From contig OX336397.1 of NCBI GenBank assembly GCA_946902985.2, positions 150,033,890 through 150,097,889 on the forward strand: a stretch of 64,000 nt of DNA. The letters run 5' to 3'. The DNA is from Meconema thalassinum (taxonomy: Eukaryota; Arthropoda; Insecta; Orthoptera; Tettigoniidae). The notes under the pieces were generated by a model, which was not told the DNA's origin, did no database searches, and saw only the letters and a program-made list of their open reading frames with translations. The position numbers and the translations under genes were made by a program. Positions 11,569 to 22,599 of the stretch are shown one piece after another (position 1 is the stretch's first letter; each line of letters begins with the position of its first letter).

Positions 11569-11747
11569 ATTCATAGTGGTAAAAAGCCGTATTCATGTGA
11601 TACATGCGGAGCAAACTTTCGTATGTAGGGTCAATTGAAGGCGCACGTTTTCATTCATAGTGGTAAAAAGCCGTATTCATGTGATACATGCGGAGCAAAC
11701 TTTCGTATGTAGGGTCAATTGAAGGCGCACGTTTTCATTCATAGTGG
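11569..11747 (+). repeat. Exact tandem duplication of one zinc-finger unit (84 bp)
   Basis: The 84-bp unit at 11569-11652 recurs without a difference at 11653-11736, with 11 more matching bases. The unit is exactly one 28-codon finger plus linker and both copies carry the same in-frame TAG (11626-11628 and 11710-11712). The duplication therefore took place after the stop arose. Confidence 0.9.
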
Positions 11748-12094
11748 ACTAAAGCCATATTTATGTAATACATGCGGAGCAGACTTTACACAAAAATTTA
11801 ATTTGAAGACTCACATGTTGATACATAGTGGTCAGAATCCCCATTCCTGTAGTACATGAGGAGCAAAGTTTGCTCAGAAAGGAAGTTTGAAAAAACATAC
11901 GTTGATCCATAGTGGCCTTCCGGCCTTATAATGTAGTACATGAGCAGCAAATTTCTCTGTGACTGCTTCTCTGATAAGAAGTCATAACAGCCTAAAGCCC
12001 TGAACCCACACTCATGTAATGCATGCGGAATCTAAATACATCAAAGAAAGTTTTGCAAATTACTGGCCAAGAATCGTAGTGGGCAAGAACCCAT

Positions 12095-12562
12095 CAGTCG
12101 TTCTTGTGTGCGTGCATGTCGGTTAAGAATATTGGCCAGTGTCAATGAGGATAGATCTGTGTGATTGCGGATACGACCCGGTGAACCTGTGTACAACCAG
12201 TACATCTGAGACTGATGCCAACAGGAGGAGTTGGTGCATTTTTGGGGGGACTTCGAACCTAACTTTTGTACATTCCAGGCTGTATATGACAGGTTCACGT
12301 TACAGGGAACTATCCCTGCACCTGTAGTAAGAGGAAATGCCGATTATTTTGGCCTAAATTACACTTTCATGGACGATAACGCTCGCCCACTCGGAGATGG
12401 CATTTGCAATGCCGTTCTTCGGCGGAATAGTATTCACAGAATGGAATGGCCAGCCTATTCTCCCGATATCAATTGTGTAGAGCAGGCGTGTACACTGCAT
12501 AATAAATAAGTCCGTCCTTACTTTACTCCATAGCAATATGCAAAACGTTTTTTGATGTTTGA
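12095..12562 (+). mobile_element. Tc1-like transposase fragment (DD34E, C-terminal half)
   Basis: The C-terminal half of a Tc1-family transposase lies inside the zinc-finger array. VRGNADYFGLNYTFMDDNARPL at about 12325-12395 holds the second catalytic Asp, and RMEWPAYSPDINCVEQ at 12436-12484 holds the terminal Glu of the DDE triad. A frame-shifted stretch with GGVGAFLGG near 12225-12250 fits the usual GGGSVMVWGG block. The first catalytic Asp region and the N-terminal HTH are missing. Finger coding stops at about 12093 and resumes at 12566, marking the insertion limits. No inverted ends could be seen. Confidence 0.75.
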
Positions 12563-12699
12563 TAAACACATGCGGGGAGAACATAAGTACGAAAGAAAAA
12601 TTAAAGACAAACAGGATGTTCCATCGTGGCTACAAGCCGCACACGTGTTCTTCGTGTGTTTTGAACTTTATGTTAAATGATTTTTAATTTATTTGTAAA

Positions 12700-13170
12700 C
12701 AACGAATGAAGGTTTTACCCCCCTGTATGTTATGCCAAGTGAGAACAACTACCACGTGATGCCACCTACCTGTCGACCAATTACCTACTCTGTGGATCAT
12801 AACATGATAGGTATGGAACGGCGTTTTCTGCTACTGAAATCCCACCACTAGAGCCTGAGGTGAACGTCGATCTAATGTTTAGAGTAGTTCGATTAACAAA
12901 CGTTAGACTCGATGATGTTCTAAGATAAAGGAATAACGAAATATGTTTTCTTTACTGCTGAAAAAGAAATTATTCACATTTATTGGAAGGGAAATTAACA
13001 ATTTAATTCACAAGATAAATGACTAAGTGCGGGATTAAAAATGTTAATGGTTGAAATAAAAGAAGACTTACGTGGAATTTTATTCATTGCAAACATTGAT
13101 TCAGTAGACCAAAGAATCTTTGAAAATAAATTAATATGATTATTTCATGAGAAACCAATAATTAAATCTG
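12700..13170. other. Unassigned DNA
   Basis: AT-rich sequence between the zinc-finger remnant and the next transposon. No coding or repeat signal was recognised. Confidence 0.5.
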
Positions 13171-13177
13171 CCCTTAC

Positions 13178-13679
13178 GTAAGGGGTGTTTGAAAAAGAAC
13201 TCCCTATTTTAATGTGCCCTACTATCTGTACAACGAGACATACACTATTCTAGTTTGTGGTGTGTTATTCATCAACTCGCCAAGTTTGGCTTCCCTGCAG
13301 TCGGCAGGTCTGCTTGACCGTGAGACGGCCCCAGTGCTGTTTGTTTCCTCTGTTCCCTCTGTTCAGTCGAGGCGTGCTTGCGTGCATGCAGTGCAGTGCA
13401 AAGCTACTTGGTAGCAATGTGAACCCCGAAACAGAAAGAGCTCTGTGTTATTTGGCTTGTGAAAACTGTTCAGTTATAACAGCGCAACGTAATTTTAGAC
13501 GTCACTATGGTGGCGAACCACATACAGCAAAAACTATCCGTCATTGGCTAAAGTCACTCAGGGAAACCGGTAGTGTTTTAAAAGGAAAATCACCAGATAG
13601 ACCGAGAACTTCTGAATATATTGTTGAACAGATCCGTGTTTCGAGTGTTCGGAGCCCCTCAAAAACTAACTAACTAAAA
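13178..13679 (+). pseudogene. Mariner-like element, 5' end with HTH (DUF4817-type) domain
   Basis: The frame from about 13420 encodes ETERALCYLACENCSV, TAQRNFRRHYGGEP, TAKTIRHWLKSLRETGSVL and KSPDRPRTSEYIVEQIR. This is the helix-turn-helix segment found at the N-terminus of a family of insect mariner/IS630-like transposases that carry DUF4817. It would bind the element ends. The sequence GGGTGTTTGAAAAAGAACTC at 13180-13199 upstream looks like the outer end of an element of this type. The catalytic DDE domain and the other end are absent, so this is a 3'-truncated relic. Confidence 0.6.
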
Positions 13680-13793
13680 TAGGAGGTGATAAGGACAAAG
13701 AGTTATAACTATACCCATACATTTTGGATTAAGTAGGCTATATGTTCTTTTCTGAACATCTTGTTTTTCATTTTATTGTCTAAATTATTAATT

Positions 13794-13879
13794 GTCGGGT
13801 TGGCCGAGTGGTCTAAATTGTTTGACTTAAGTTCATATTTTCTATATAGGAAGCAAGGATTCGAATCCCTTGCCTGGCA
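13794..13879 (+). tRNA. tRNA-Leu-like sequence (anticodon TAA), pseudogene or SINE head
   Basis: An 86-nt sequence folds like a tRNA-Leu. The 7-bp acceptor stem GTCGGGT / GCCTGGC pairs fully if G-U pairs are allowed, and is followed by discriminator A. TGGCCGAGTGGTCTAA is a good A box and D arm, and CTTAAGT in the anticodon loop gives TAA. A long variable arm is present, and GGATTCGAATCC is the B box and T loop. The anticodon stem has one mismatch and the G53-C61 pair is A-C. No T-run terminator follows closely. It could be a tRNA gene in decay or the head of a tRNA-Leu-derived SINE. Confidence 0.5.
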
Positions 13880-13899
13880 TAACTATTACCTCAACATTG

Positions 13900-16800
13900 A
13901 TTGTCATCACTGTATCATTATGATATACTGAGACCGCTTGATCTCATGCTGGTGATGATTTTTAGTTGTAACAGAGAATACTCCAACCATGAAATCACTG
14001 AACGCACTCCGAAAGCTTGTATCATCTTCGTGAGAATTTTTGACTTCGTTTGAAAGCTTGTGAAGGATTAATCATGAACGCAGATGTTTATCTACGATGT
14101 GCATCTTTGAGGAATATCATTATCAGTAATTCTGCATTTTTAGCCACGTCAACATGGCAATATTTTTGGTAATTAAAGGTATTTGCATCGCAGAGACGCG
14201 AGGAAGAAGGAAGTAGGCGCTGAAAGACTTCGGTGGTATTCAAAGCCGGAACACGCCATGCAGGGAAGAAGGACAATCCCATGTGCGCTTGAGTCGCACG
14301 GAAGTGTATTCGAATAAGCCCGGTCGAGTGAGCGAGGAACATTTTGGTTGTGAGAAGACTAAGTAAGTCTTAACTAAGGATTGACAAAGCATCCTCAAGT
14401 TTATCAGCACCGCACTGCTTGTGAAATCGTGTTCGACGGAATAATAATCACGATAACGTGATATTTATAAAATAAGTGATTTAGTGATTTTGTTCTTGTA
14501 CGTCCAGTACATGTGCAACGCGACACCACATGGTGGAATGTGGGTCGTAAAATGTCATCAAAGTGAAAAATTATAGCATTACTCAACATTATTGAGTGCT
14601 GTAAAAGCTGTATTAATGTCAGAGAAATACGCCGTGCAAAGGCGTATCTCACCCAAATATTCCAGTGATTGTGTTATCACATGTGCCAACGAATCTGTGA
14701 ATGATAGCTTCAGTGAAGCAGGCACATGGCCATTTATTCTTTAAAGCCTGCACAGTTTAAAGCCAGTGTTGCTATATAAATTATCATCAGTGATAAAAGC
14801 AGTGTTTTTGTAACTTATTCACCATTGAAAGAAGAATGCCAAAAATGTGTGACTGGGACGATATGCTAATTCACACCTGTACCACGAGGAACGAGATGAT
14901 GACGTAAATATCCTAATGGAGGAGCCATTGATCATCTAACACCAGCAATATGGAAGCCGATACGGGAATTACGCAAACCTTGGCCAAGGAAAGTACTACT
15001 ACAGACTGGGAACATGAGCATTTATCCATTAAATTGAAGCCTGGAATGTTTCCCTGTGTGAAACATGGTGCCGTGAGTTTTCGTTAATTTCTACTTGTAT
15101 TTGGTTTTGGTCTCGGGGGTGGATTAGTTGTAGTCAACCGTTTAGATATAACAGTCATTTAGGTAGCGTTTGTATTCTCTTGTAGATGCCGCTGAAGGCA
15201 TACTTTTCACATTCATAGGCTTCCATATTTTTGGTAGAAAGCTTATGCCCAGAGTTAGCCAGCTCAGAGGGGTGCATTTATATGCCATAATTGTGTAGTC
15301 CCTAGAATGTACGTCAACATAGAAGGAGCAATGATTGATTTGATTTAACCAGCTCAAAGTATTCTTATTCCTTTTTGATAACTTTGAGGCCCCATTGTTT
15401 AAATATATGAATACGCCACTGTTAGTCGGGCGTATCAGTTCGATGCTGTAAGGGTTACGCATCTACCATTTTCATGTAAATATATTTTGAAGGTCTTAGA
15501 ACCTGGATTCAAGGAAAATCATGTCAAAGAATGGGAGTGTCTGTGGCCAAAGCACTCGTAAACCAACCATTCAACATTTAACCGTATCATTGACAATAAT
15601 AAGCCAGGAGAATGGTGTTATTAAGAACATTTAGTTACTTTGAGTGCACTGCGCACGTTATTTTTGAAGAATTCTTTTCTTTTGTGACACAGTGACATAT
15701 CTTTTTTAATGTCTTTGCAAAGTGACACATATTTCTTTTACTATGCTTTGCCAAGCTGTGATCCAGCCTATGTTTAAACTTCATTTTTCAAGGCAGGTTA
15801 CGAGGCCTTGTTGTCCAGATAATAATGACATTGTATTATAAGGTGTAAGAGATCCAAACCATAGACATTTTTCGAATGCATTACACTAGCTTGCATACAT
15901 GCTTTGAGAGACTTTGATACGCAGTGAAGCGTGATGAATAACACTTGAGTTTCGTGAGGATGACAGCTCACGACACTCAAGGTAATTTACTGTAACCTGC
16001 AGAGCAGCAGACTGGATTCTCAAGTGAGACAGTTGACGCACGATAAAATACTTTGTTTCTGCTAGCCAGATTATTTTTATCGAGCCGTTCTTGGAGCTCA
16101 GTTGGAATGTACAATTGTATCATTGTAATTGTTTGAATATAGGGTGATTAAGAAGTTACATTCTCAATGTATAATTGAATTCGCCAATGTTGTAAGCGAA
16201 TAGATGAAGGATCTTTACCTTATCTTTTATACTATCAGAGTAACTCTTATAGAATGGAGCCACACTTTTGCTTATTTTTGAAGGCTTATTTTCTCACTTA
16301 AGGTGATTGATTGTTTTCCGTGTTTTGACGCGTTGATCTATGGCGTGGTTTCCCGTTCGTTTATTATTCCAGCAGATTCATAGGGATGACTGCCGAGATG
16401 AATTCTCTTCGTGATCTCGTGGAGGACACGTTTAGATATTTTTAGAATGGTAATTAGATGGAGCATTGCTTGCCCATCTGGAAATGTGTTATTGTGGACT
16501 AGATCATATTTCTATGATATTGGAGCCACTTAGTGCTCAAGGTCGCTATGATTATTCGGATCATGCATCTCGTAAAGAACTGTAGAAGACTTACGACTAT
16601 GATTTATAACTTGTGTTATTGTTGACAAACAGATGCCACGTGCATATAGGTCATTCAATAATTAAGACACTCTTAAACAAAGATACTAATAATCAGAAAC
16701 CTAAATCATGAAGGATAATTATTATTAAACCGACGTGGGTTAAAACTTCAATTAAATCTTAATCAACTGTTTAACTTTGAGAACGATTGTTTCAACGTGG

Positions 16801-18250
16801 ACCAATGCAACGTGTTTGAGACAGGATATCCCTGGAAGGGAACTTTAGAGAAATACATGGTTAGACTTGACAGGAATCAGTCTGATGACTGAAGGTAGTC
16901 AACTAGTGGGTCGTATTCCACATGTTTGTTTTGACATGCTTTAAGAGCATGCCTTGTCTGAATTCACATACACTTTAGATGAAGGATGGAACAAACAGTC
17001 TCCATTTCGAAGTAGGTAGGGTAATAACAAGAATTGTTGTGTTTTCTGAATTTATTTCAGTGCATTTTCCCTATGTGAACCCTACTGTTGTTTATTTTTG
17101 TAGCATTATTGTATAATTCTTTGTTATGTGTATGATTGTAATGAAATGACTGTTATACTAGTTTTGTTTAATTTATACACGGACGTTTGGATCCGATGTT
17201 TCTGTAATTCAAGGTTTAGCTTAGACAGATAAGTATTAAATGTAAATGCGGGATGGTTTTTAGTGTCATTTAGATTTTTGCAGTCATGTTTGACTATTTA
17301 TTCATGGCACGATGATTCTTCCTAGAACATCGTTACCTTTTCCATTGTAAATTTAATTAGGGATTTGTACCATTTTCCCCAGTTTTGCTAGATTCCTTTG
17401 ATTGTAATTAGAACTGATCACGAGGGTGTAATTTCATAGTTTAGGGGTTAGTTTTCTTTCTTTGTTGTGTTTGATTAGATAGCGGATTAGCCGATTTAAT
17501 GCCCTTGGATCCTAGGTTAGGGGTTGGATTTTATAAATAAACATTGCCAACGATCTTTACTTAAGACTGGACTACTTTCTTTCGTAGTTTTTTTTTGTGG
17601 GAGTGTATTACCAGGGTGTCTTTGACATTGCAAATCATGATGGGAACCTGATCCTTGCCACATGGGGAGTCTCACAGCTGGCGAGCCCTTTTGGTTTGCA
17701 CTCCTATCCTCTTCGTCGGTATGTGTTCGGAGCGAGAGGTCATCTGGGAGGCCATACACGGTTGGTGGTAACCAGATGATCTCCTCAAACGGGCACATAA
17801 CACTACACAAATCCGCAGATAGAGTACATTACTATAGTGAATTGCTAGTCAACAGTTCAGAGTGAACAGTAAACACACCCTTTAAAGAGAGGCTTGAGCT
17901 CAGCCCCGGGATAATACACATTTTTATTTCTTACTACAAACCCTATAACCCAACCAGGATAGTGACTAGGGCTAACAGATGAACCAGTGAACGTTATCTA
18001 TACATTTTTCCAGAAGAGCTTGGAACACCACATTTCTATAAAAGTCCTATAAATTTAATAAATATCTGTTTTAACCCATTTTCCTCGCGACTAAGATCGG
18101 AACACCATAGAGCCTTGTCTGGGTTTAAAAGTTACCGATACCAGTCCAAAAGAGCAGAGGGAAAGCGATAGCAATTAAGAAAAACAGACGATACACATGA
18201 ATATTTGTATTAATTTAATTTTTACAATATGTGCACATGGAATACAACTC
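13900..18250. other. Long unassigned stretch
   Basis: About 4.3 kb without a recognisable gene or mobile element. The 13880-13980 part may be the body of a SINE headed by the tRNA-Leu-like sequence. The 17517-17900 stretch has open frames on both strands (up to 97 codons) that I do not recognise. One weak exon candidate is listed separately. Confidence 0.4.
14950..15087 (+). CDS. Weak candidate short exon, unknown product
   Basis: An ATG at 14950 opens 45 codons of mixed composition (MEADTGITQTLAKESTT...LKPGMFPCVKHG). After codon 41 a perfect GTGAGT donor-like sequence lies in phase at 15073, twelve bases before the TAA. This would fit a short first coding exon of a spliced gene. No domain is visible and no partner exon was found. 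Chance occurrence is quite possible. Confidence 0.15.
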   Translation: MEADTGITQTLAKESTTTDWEHEHLSIKLKPGMFPCVKHGAVSFR

Positions 18251-19060
18251 TCTCTTTACGATTGCTGGCTATAGTTTTTTAACACAACTCTTGAGGTAGG
18301 TATTTTTATAACTATCTCCAATTACTGATGTTCTCAAAAACTGGGGACGCCGTAATTGTTTTGTAGGCGTACGATCCTCAACCTCCTCTTTTTCATTATC
18401 ATCATCATCACTATCTAGTCATTTCTGATCCTCTTGCAATACCAGCTCTAGAATAGTCTGTGTTGCCTTTGATAGTGTTGAGGGTTTTTCATATGGGGAA
18501 GATTGTTTAAACATAGATTTGTTATCATCATTATTATTATTATCATTATTATAATTATCATTATAATTTTTACCTTTGTCCACTGTTATCTCATTGATGG
18601 TCTGTATATCCTTTGATAGTCTTGAGGGCTTTTCGGACGTTGACGACTGCCTTAATGTGACTTTTCGAGGAGATGATAATATGCATTTTAGCAAACAAAG
18701 CCCTATGTGCACGTGGGCGTTTCAGTATATTTAACTCGAGAGAAATATTGTCTCGAGCAGCAATATCCTTTTCTCGGGCTCGCTTATTAGTATTATGATG
18801 GGTTATTTTTAACGGCAACCCTGTATCATCCTAAGCACCACATTGATGATTACACACACTTAAGACCTCACCATTCTTACATTTTAGATTGCCTTGACAT
18901 GTTTTTGACCTCTCTTTTGAGCATCGCCAAAATATTGTTCCATCCACATTTTGTCGCTTATATTTATAAGAGTAGCCTTTATAGAGTGCAGTTGTATACC
19001 TTTGTTAGTTAAGGTAAGTTCCATAGTAGAAACTGACTTGTCAGTCTGATTTACATACAA
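18250..19060 (-). pseudogene. FLYWCH-type zinc-finger gene remnant
   Basis: On the minus strand an ATG at 19024 opens 64 codons with a FLYWCH-like zinc finger. GYSYKYKRQNVDG is followed by IFWRCSKERSKTCQG, giving the WRC...C pattern, and ends in VLSVCNHQC, where the usual terminal H-x-H has become H-x-C. A TAG at 18833-18831 interrupts, and the frame goes on with NKRAREKDIAARDNISL to 18591. A shift leads into a frame that holds two similar segments (SEKPSRLSKDIQTI and YEKPSTLSKATQTI) and, beyond a TGA, an Asp/Glu tract and RTPTKQLRRPQFLR to about 18283. FLYWCH domains occur in chromatin proteins and in Mutator-like transposons. Which of these this was cannot be told. Confidence 0.55.
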
Positions 19061-19136
19061 CAAAGGTTACAACAGTTCTGTTGAAGGAGTAATTTAGCGT
19101 CGGCTCTTTTAGTCACTTATGGCTATACTCACTTTT

Positions 19137-22100
19137 TGATGTCAGCTAATTTACCTAATTATATTTATATCAGCATATTTAAAGGATTATTTTATGTAGT
19201 CTAATTTTGCGGCTTAATTCTATGTCGGCATATTTGGCAGCTTATTTTTATGTCGGGTAATTTAGCGGCTTACTTTATGTCGGCTTATCTGTCAGCTTAT
19301 TTTAATGTTGGCTTATTTAGCGGCTTATTTTTATGTTGGCTTATTTAGCGGCTTTTTGGGCTTACTTAACAGCTTATTTTATGTCAGCTTATTTAGTGGC
19401 CTATTTTTATGTTGGCTTATATATCGGATTGAAGTCGGCTTTTTAGCGGCTTATTTAACAAATTAATTTTATGTCGGCTTATTTAGTGGCTTATTTTTAT
19501 GTCGGTTTATTACGTGGCTTATTTTTATGTCGGCTTATTTTGCGGCTTATTTTTATGTCGGCTTATTAAGAGGCTTATTTCTATGTCGGCTTATTTAGCG
19601 GCATATTTTTATGTCTGCTTATTTAGCGCCTCATTTAAAAGCTTATATTTATGTCGGCTTATTCAGCGGCTTATTTTGAAGTCGGCTTATTCAACAGCCT
19701 ATTTTTGTCGGATTATTTAGTGGCTTTTTATGTAGGCTTATTTAGCGGCCTATTTTATGTCGGCTTATTTAACAGTTTATATTTATGTCGGCTCATTTAG
19801 CGGCTTATGTTTATATTGGCTTATTTGGCAGCTTATTTTTATGTCGGCTTATTTACTATGTCCGCTTAGTTTGCAGCTTATTTTTATGTTGGCTTATTTA
19901 GCGGCTTATTTTTGGTTGGCTTTTTAACAGCTTATTTTTATGAAGGCTTATTTAGTGGCTTATGTTTATGTTGGCTTCTTTGGAGGATTATTTAATGTCG
20001 GCTTTTTTAGCGGCTTATTTAACAACTTATTTATATGTCGGCTTATTTAGCGCTTTAGTTTTATTTTGGCTTATTTAGCGGCTTATTTTTACGTTGGCTT
20101 ATTTTTATGTCAGCTTATTTTTATGTCGACATCTAAAGTGGCTTATTTGTAAGTCGGCTTACTTTTATGTCGGCTTAATTAGCGGGGTTTTATGTCGGCT
20201 TATTTAGTGGCTTTTTTATGTCAGCTTATTTAGCGGCTTATTTAACAGCTTATTATGTTGGCTTATTTAGCGGCTTATGTATATGTCGGCTTATTTAGTG
20301 GCCTATTTTTATGTTGGCTTATATGGAGGATTATTTTAAGTCTGCTTATATAGCGGCTTACTTTTTGTCGGCTTATATAGCGGCATTTTTATGTCGGCCT
20401 ATTTAGTGGCTTATTTTATGTCGACTTATTTAGCGCCTTACTTAACAGCTTCTTTTTATGTCGGCTTATTTGGCGGCTTATATAACTGCTTATTTTTGTT
20501 TGCTTATTTAGTGGCTTATTTTATGTGGGCTTATTTATCGGCCTATTTTATGTCGGCTTATTTAACAGTTTATATTTATGTCGGCTTATTTAGCGTCTTA
20601 TTTGTATGTCGGCTTATTTGGCAGCTTATATTATGTCGGCTTATTTAGCGATTATTTTTCTGTCTGCTTAGTTGGCAGCTTATTTTTATGTTGGTTTATT
20701 TTTATGTTGGCTTATTTAACAGCTTATTTTTATGAAGGCATATTTAGTGGCTTATTTTTATGTCGGCTTATTAGTGGCTTATTTAACAGCTTATATTAAT
20801 GTCGGCTTATTGAACAGCTTAATTTATGTCGGCTTATTTAGTGGCTTATTTAACAGCTTATTTTCGTCGTCTTATTTAGCGGCTTATGTTTATGTCGGCT
20901 TATTTAGCGGCTTATTTGTATGTCGAATTATTTAGCGGCTTATTTTTATGATGACTTATTTGTCAGCTTATTTTTATGTCGGCTTATTTAGCGACTTATT
21001 TTCATGTCAGCTTATATTTATGTCGGCATATTTAGTGGCTTATTTTTATGTCGGCTTATTTAGCGGCTTATTTTTATGATGACTTCTTTGGCAGCTTATT
21101 TAGTAGCTTATTTTTATGTTGAATTATTTAGCGGATTATTTTTATGTCAGCTTATTTTTATGTTGGCATCTTTAGTGGCTTATTTAGCGGCTTACTTTTA
21201 TGTCGGCTTAATTAGCGGCGTTTTATGTCGGCTTATTTGATGTCGGCTTATTTATTGGCTTATTTAACTGCTTATTCTGTTGGCTTATTTAGCGGCTTAT
21301 GTTTATGTCGGCTTATTTAGTGGCCTATTTTTCTGTTGGCTTATATGGAGGATTATTTTTAAGTTAGATTATTTAGCGGCTTACTTTTATGTCGGCTTAT
21401 TTAGCGGCATTTTTATGTCGGCCTATTTAGCGGCTTATTTTATGTCGACTTCTTTAATGCCTTATTTAACAGCTTATTTTTATGTCGGCTTATTTAGCAG
21501 CTTATATAATAGCTTATTTTTGTTGGCTTATTTAGCGGCTTATTTAACAGCTTATTCTGTTGGCTTATTTAGCGACTTATGTTTATGTCGGCTTATTTAG
21601 TGGCCTATTTTTATGTTGGCTTATATGGAGGATTATTTTTAAGTCGGCTTATTTAGCGGCTTACTTTTATGTTGGCTTATTTATCGGCCTATTTTGTGTC
21701 GGCTTATTCAACAGTTTATATTTATGTCTGCTTATTTAGCGGCTTATTTGTATGTCGGCTTATTTAGCGGCTTATTTGTATGTCGGCTTATTTGGCAGCT
21801 TATATTATGTCGGCTTATTTAGCGGATTATTTTTATGTCTGCTTAGTTGGCAGCTTATTTTTATGTTGGCTTATTTAGCGGCTTATTTTTATGGTGGCTT
21901 ATTTAACAGCTTATTTTTATGAAGGCTTATTTAGTGGCTTATGTTTACGTCGGCTTATTTGGAGGATTATTTTATGTCAGCTTATTGAACAGCTCATTTA
22001 ACAGCTTATGTCTGCTTATTTAGCGCTTTATTTTTATGTCGGCTTATTTAACAGATTATTTTTATGTCGGCTTATTTAGTGGCTTATTTAACTGCGTATA

Positions 22101-22590
22101 TTAATGTCGGCTTATCGAACAGCTTATTTTTATGTCGGCTTATTTAGCGGTTTATTTAACAGCTTATTTTTGTCGTCTTATTTAGCGGCTTATGTTTATG
22201 TCGGCTTATTTAGCGGCTTATTTTTATGTCGGCTTATTTAGCGGCTTATTTTTATGATGACTTATTTAGCGACTTCTTTTCATGTCAGCTTATATTTATG
22301 TCGGCATATTTAGTGGCTTATTTTATGTCGGCTTATTTAGCGGCTTATATTTATGATGACTTATTTGGCAGCTTATTTTATGTTGGCTTATTTAGCGGCT
22401 TATTTTTATGTCAGCTTATTTAGTAGCTTATTTTTATGTTGGCTTATTTAGAGGATTATATTTATATCGGCATATTTAGAGGTATATCTTATGTTGGGTT
22501 ATTTGGAGGATTTTTATAACAGCTTATTTAGAGACTTATTTTTATGTAGGCTTATTTGGTGACAATATTTTATGTAGCCTTATTTAGATC
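19137..22590 (+). repeat. 3.4-kb minisatellite, 28-bp unit
   Basis: A tandem array of about 120 units has consensus ATGTCGGCTTATTTAGC followed by GGCTTATTTTT. Each unit contains two GGCTTATTT cores spaced 12 and 16 bp. The plus strand is T/G-rich throughout with no orientation switch. Because 28 is not a multiple of 3, the three frames follow each other in a cycle (SAYLAAYFY, VGLFSGLFL, CRLI-stop), so many open frames of 60-106 codons with repeated Tyr/Leu/Phe appear. I treat them as artefacts. Units are more degenerate at both ends (before about 19230 and after 22440). Longer shared blocks recur, for example around 20246, 21265 and 21546, showing higher-order duplication. Confidence 0.95.
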
Positions 22591-22599
22591 ACTTTCTTA

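Larger units (their letters stand above)
10759..12690 (+). pseudogene. C2H2 zinc-finger array, decayed, split by Tc1 remnant
   Basis: An intron-free frame from the first ATG at 10759 (or 10885) to a TAG at 11626 encodes eight complete C2H2 fingers of 28 residues with consensus CxTCGAxFxxKxxLxxHMxxHSG, joined by HSGxKPY-type linkers. It starts at YICQTCGANF near residue 60. Such proteins normally bind DNA in the nucleus. The ninth finger is cut by TAG, and the following finger is an exact 84-bp copy with the same TAG at 11710. Fingers 11 to 14 continue to about 12090 with more stops. After the Tc1 fragment, TCGENISTKEKLKTN and GYKPHTCSSC resume at 12568-12660, ending in TAA near 12690. No KRAB, ZAD or other N-terminal domain is visible. 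It may be a processed copy or the last exon of a dead gene. Confidence 0.8.

Noticed and set aside
17517..17810. 97-codon minus-strand frame as a host gene
   Set aside because: No recognised domain, no codon-like pattern, and open frames on the opposite strand overlap it.
19499..22423. Open frames of 60-106 codons rich in Tyr, Leu, Phe, Gly and Ser
   Set aside because: They are produced by the 28-bp minisatellite, follow its unit in every frame, and have no start context or non-repeated part.
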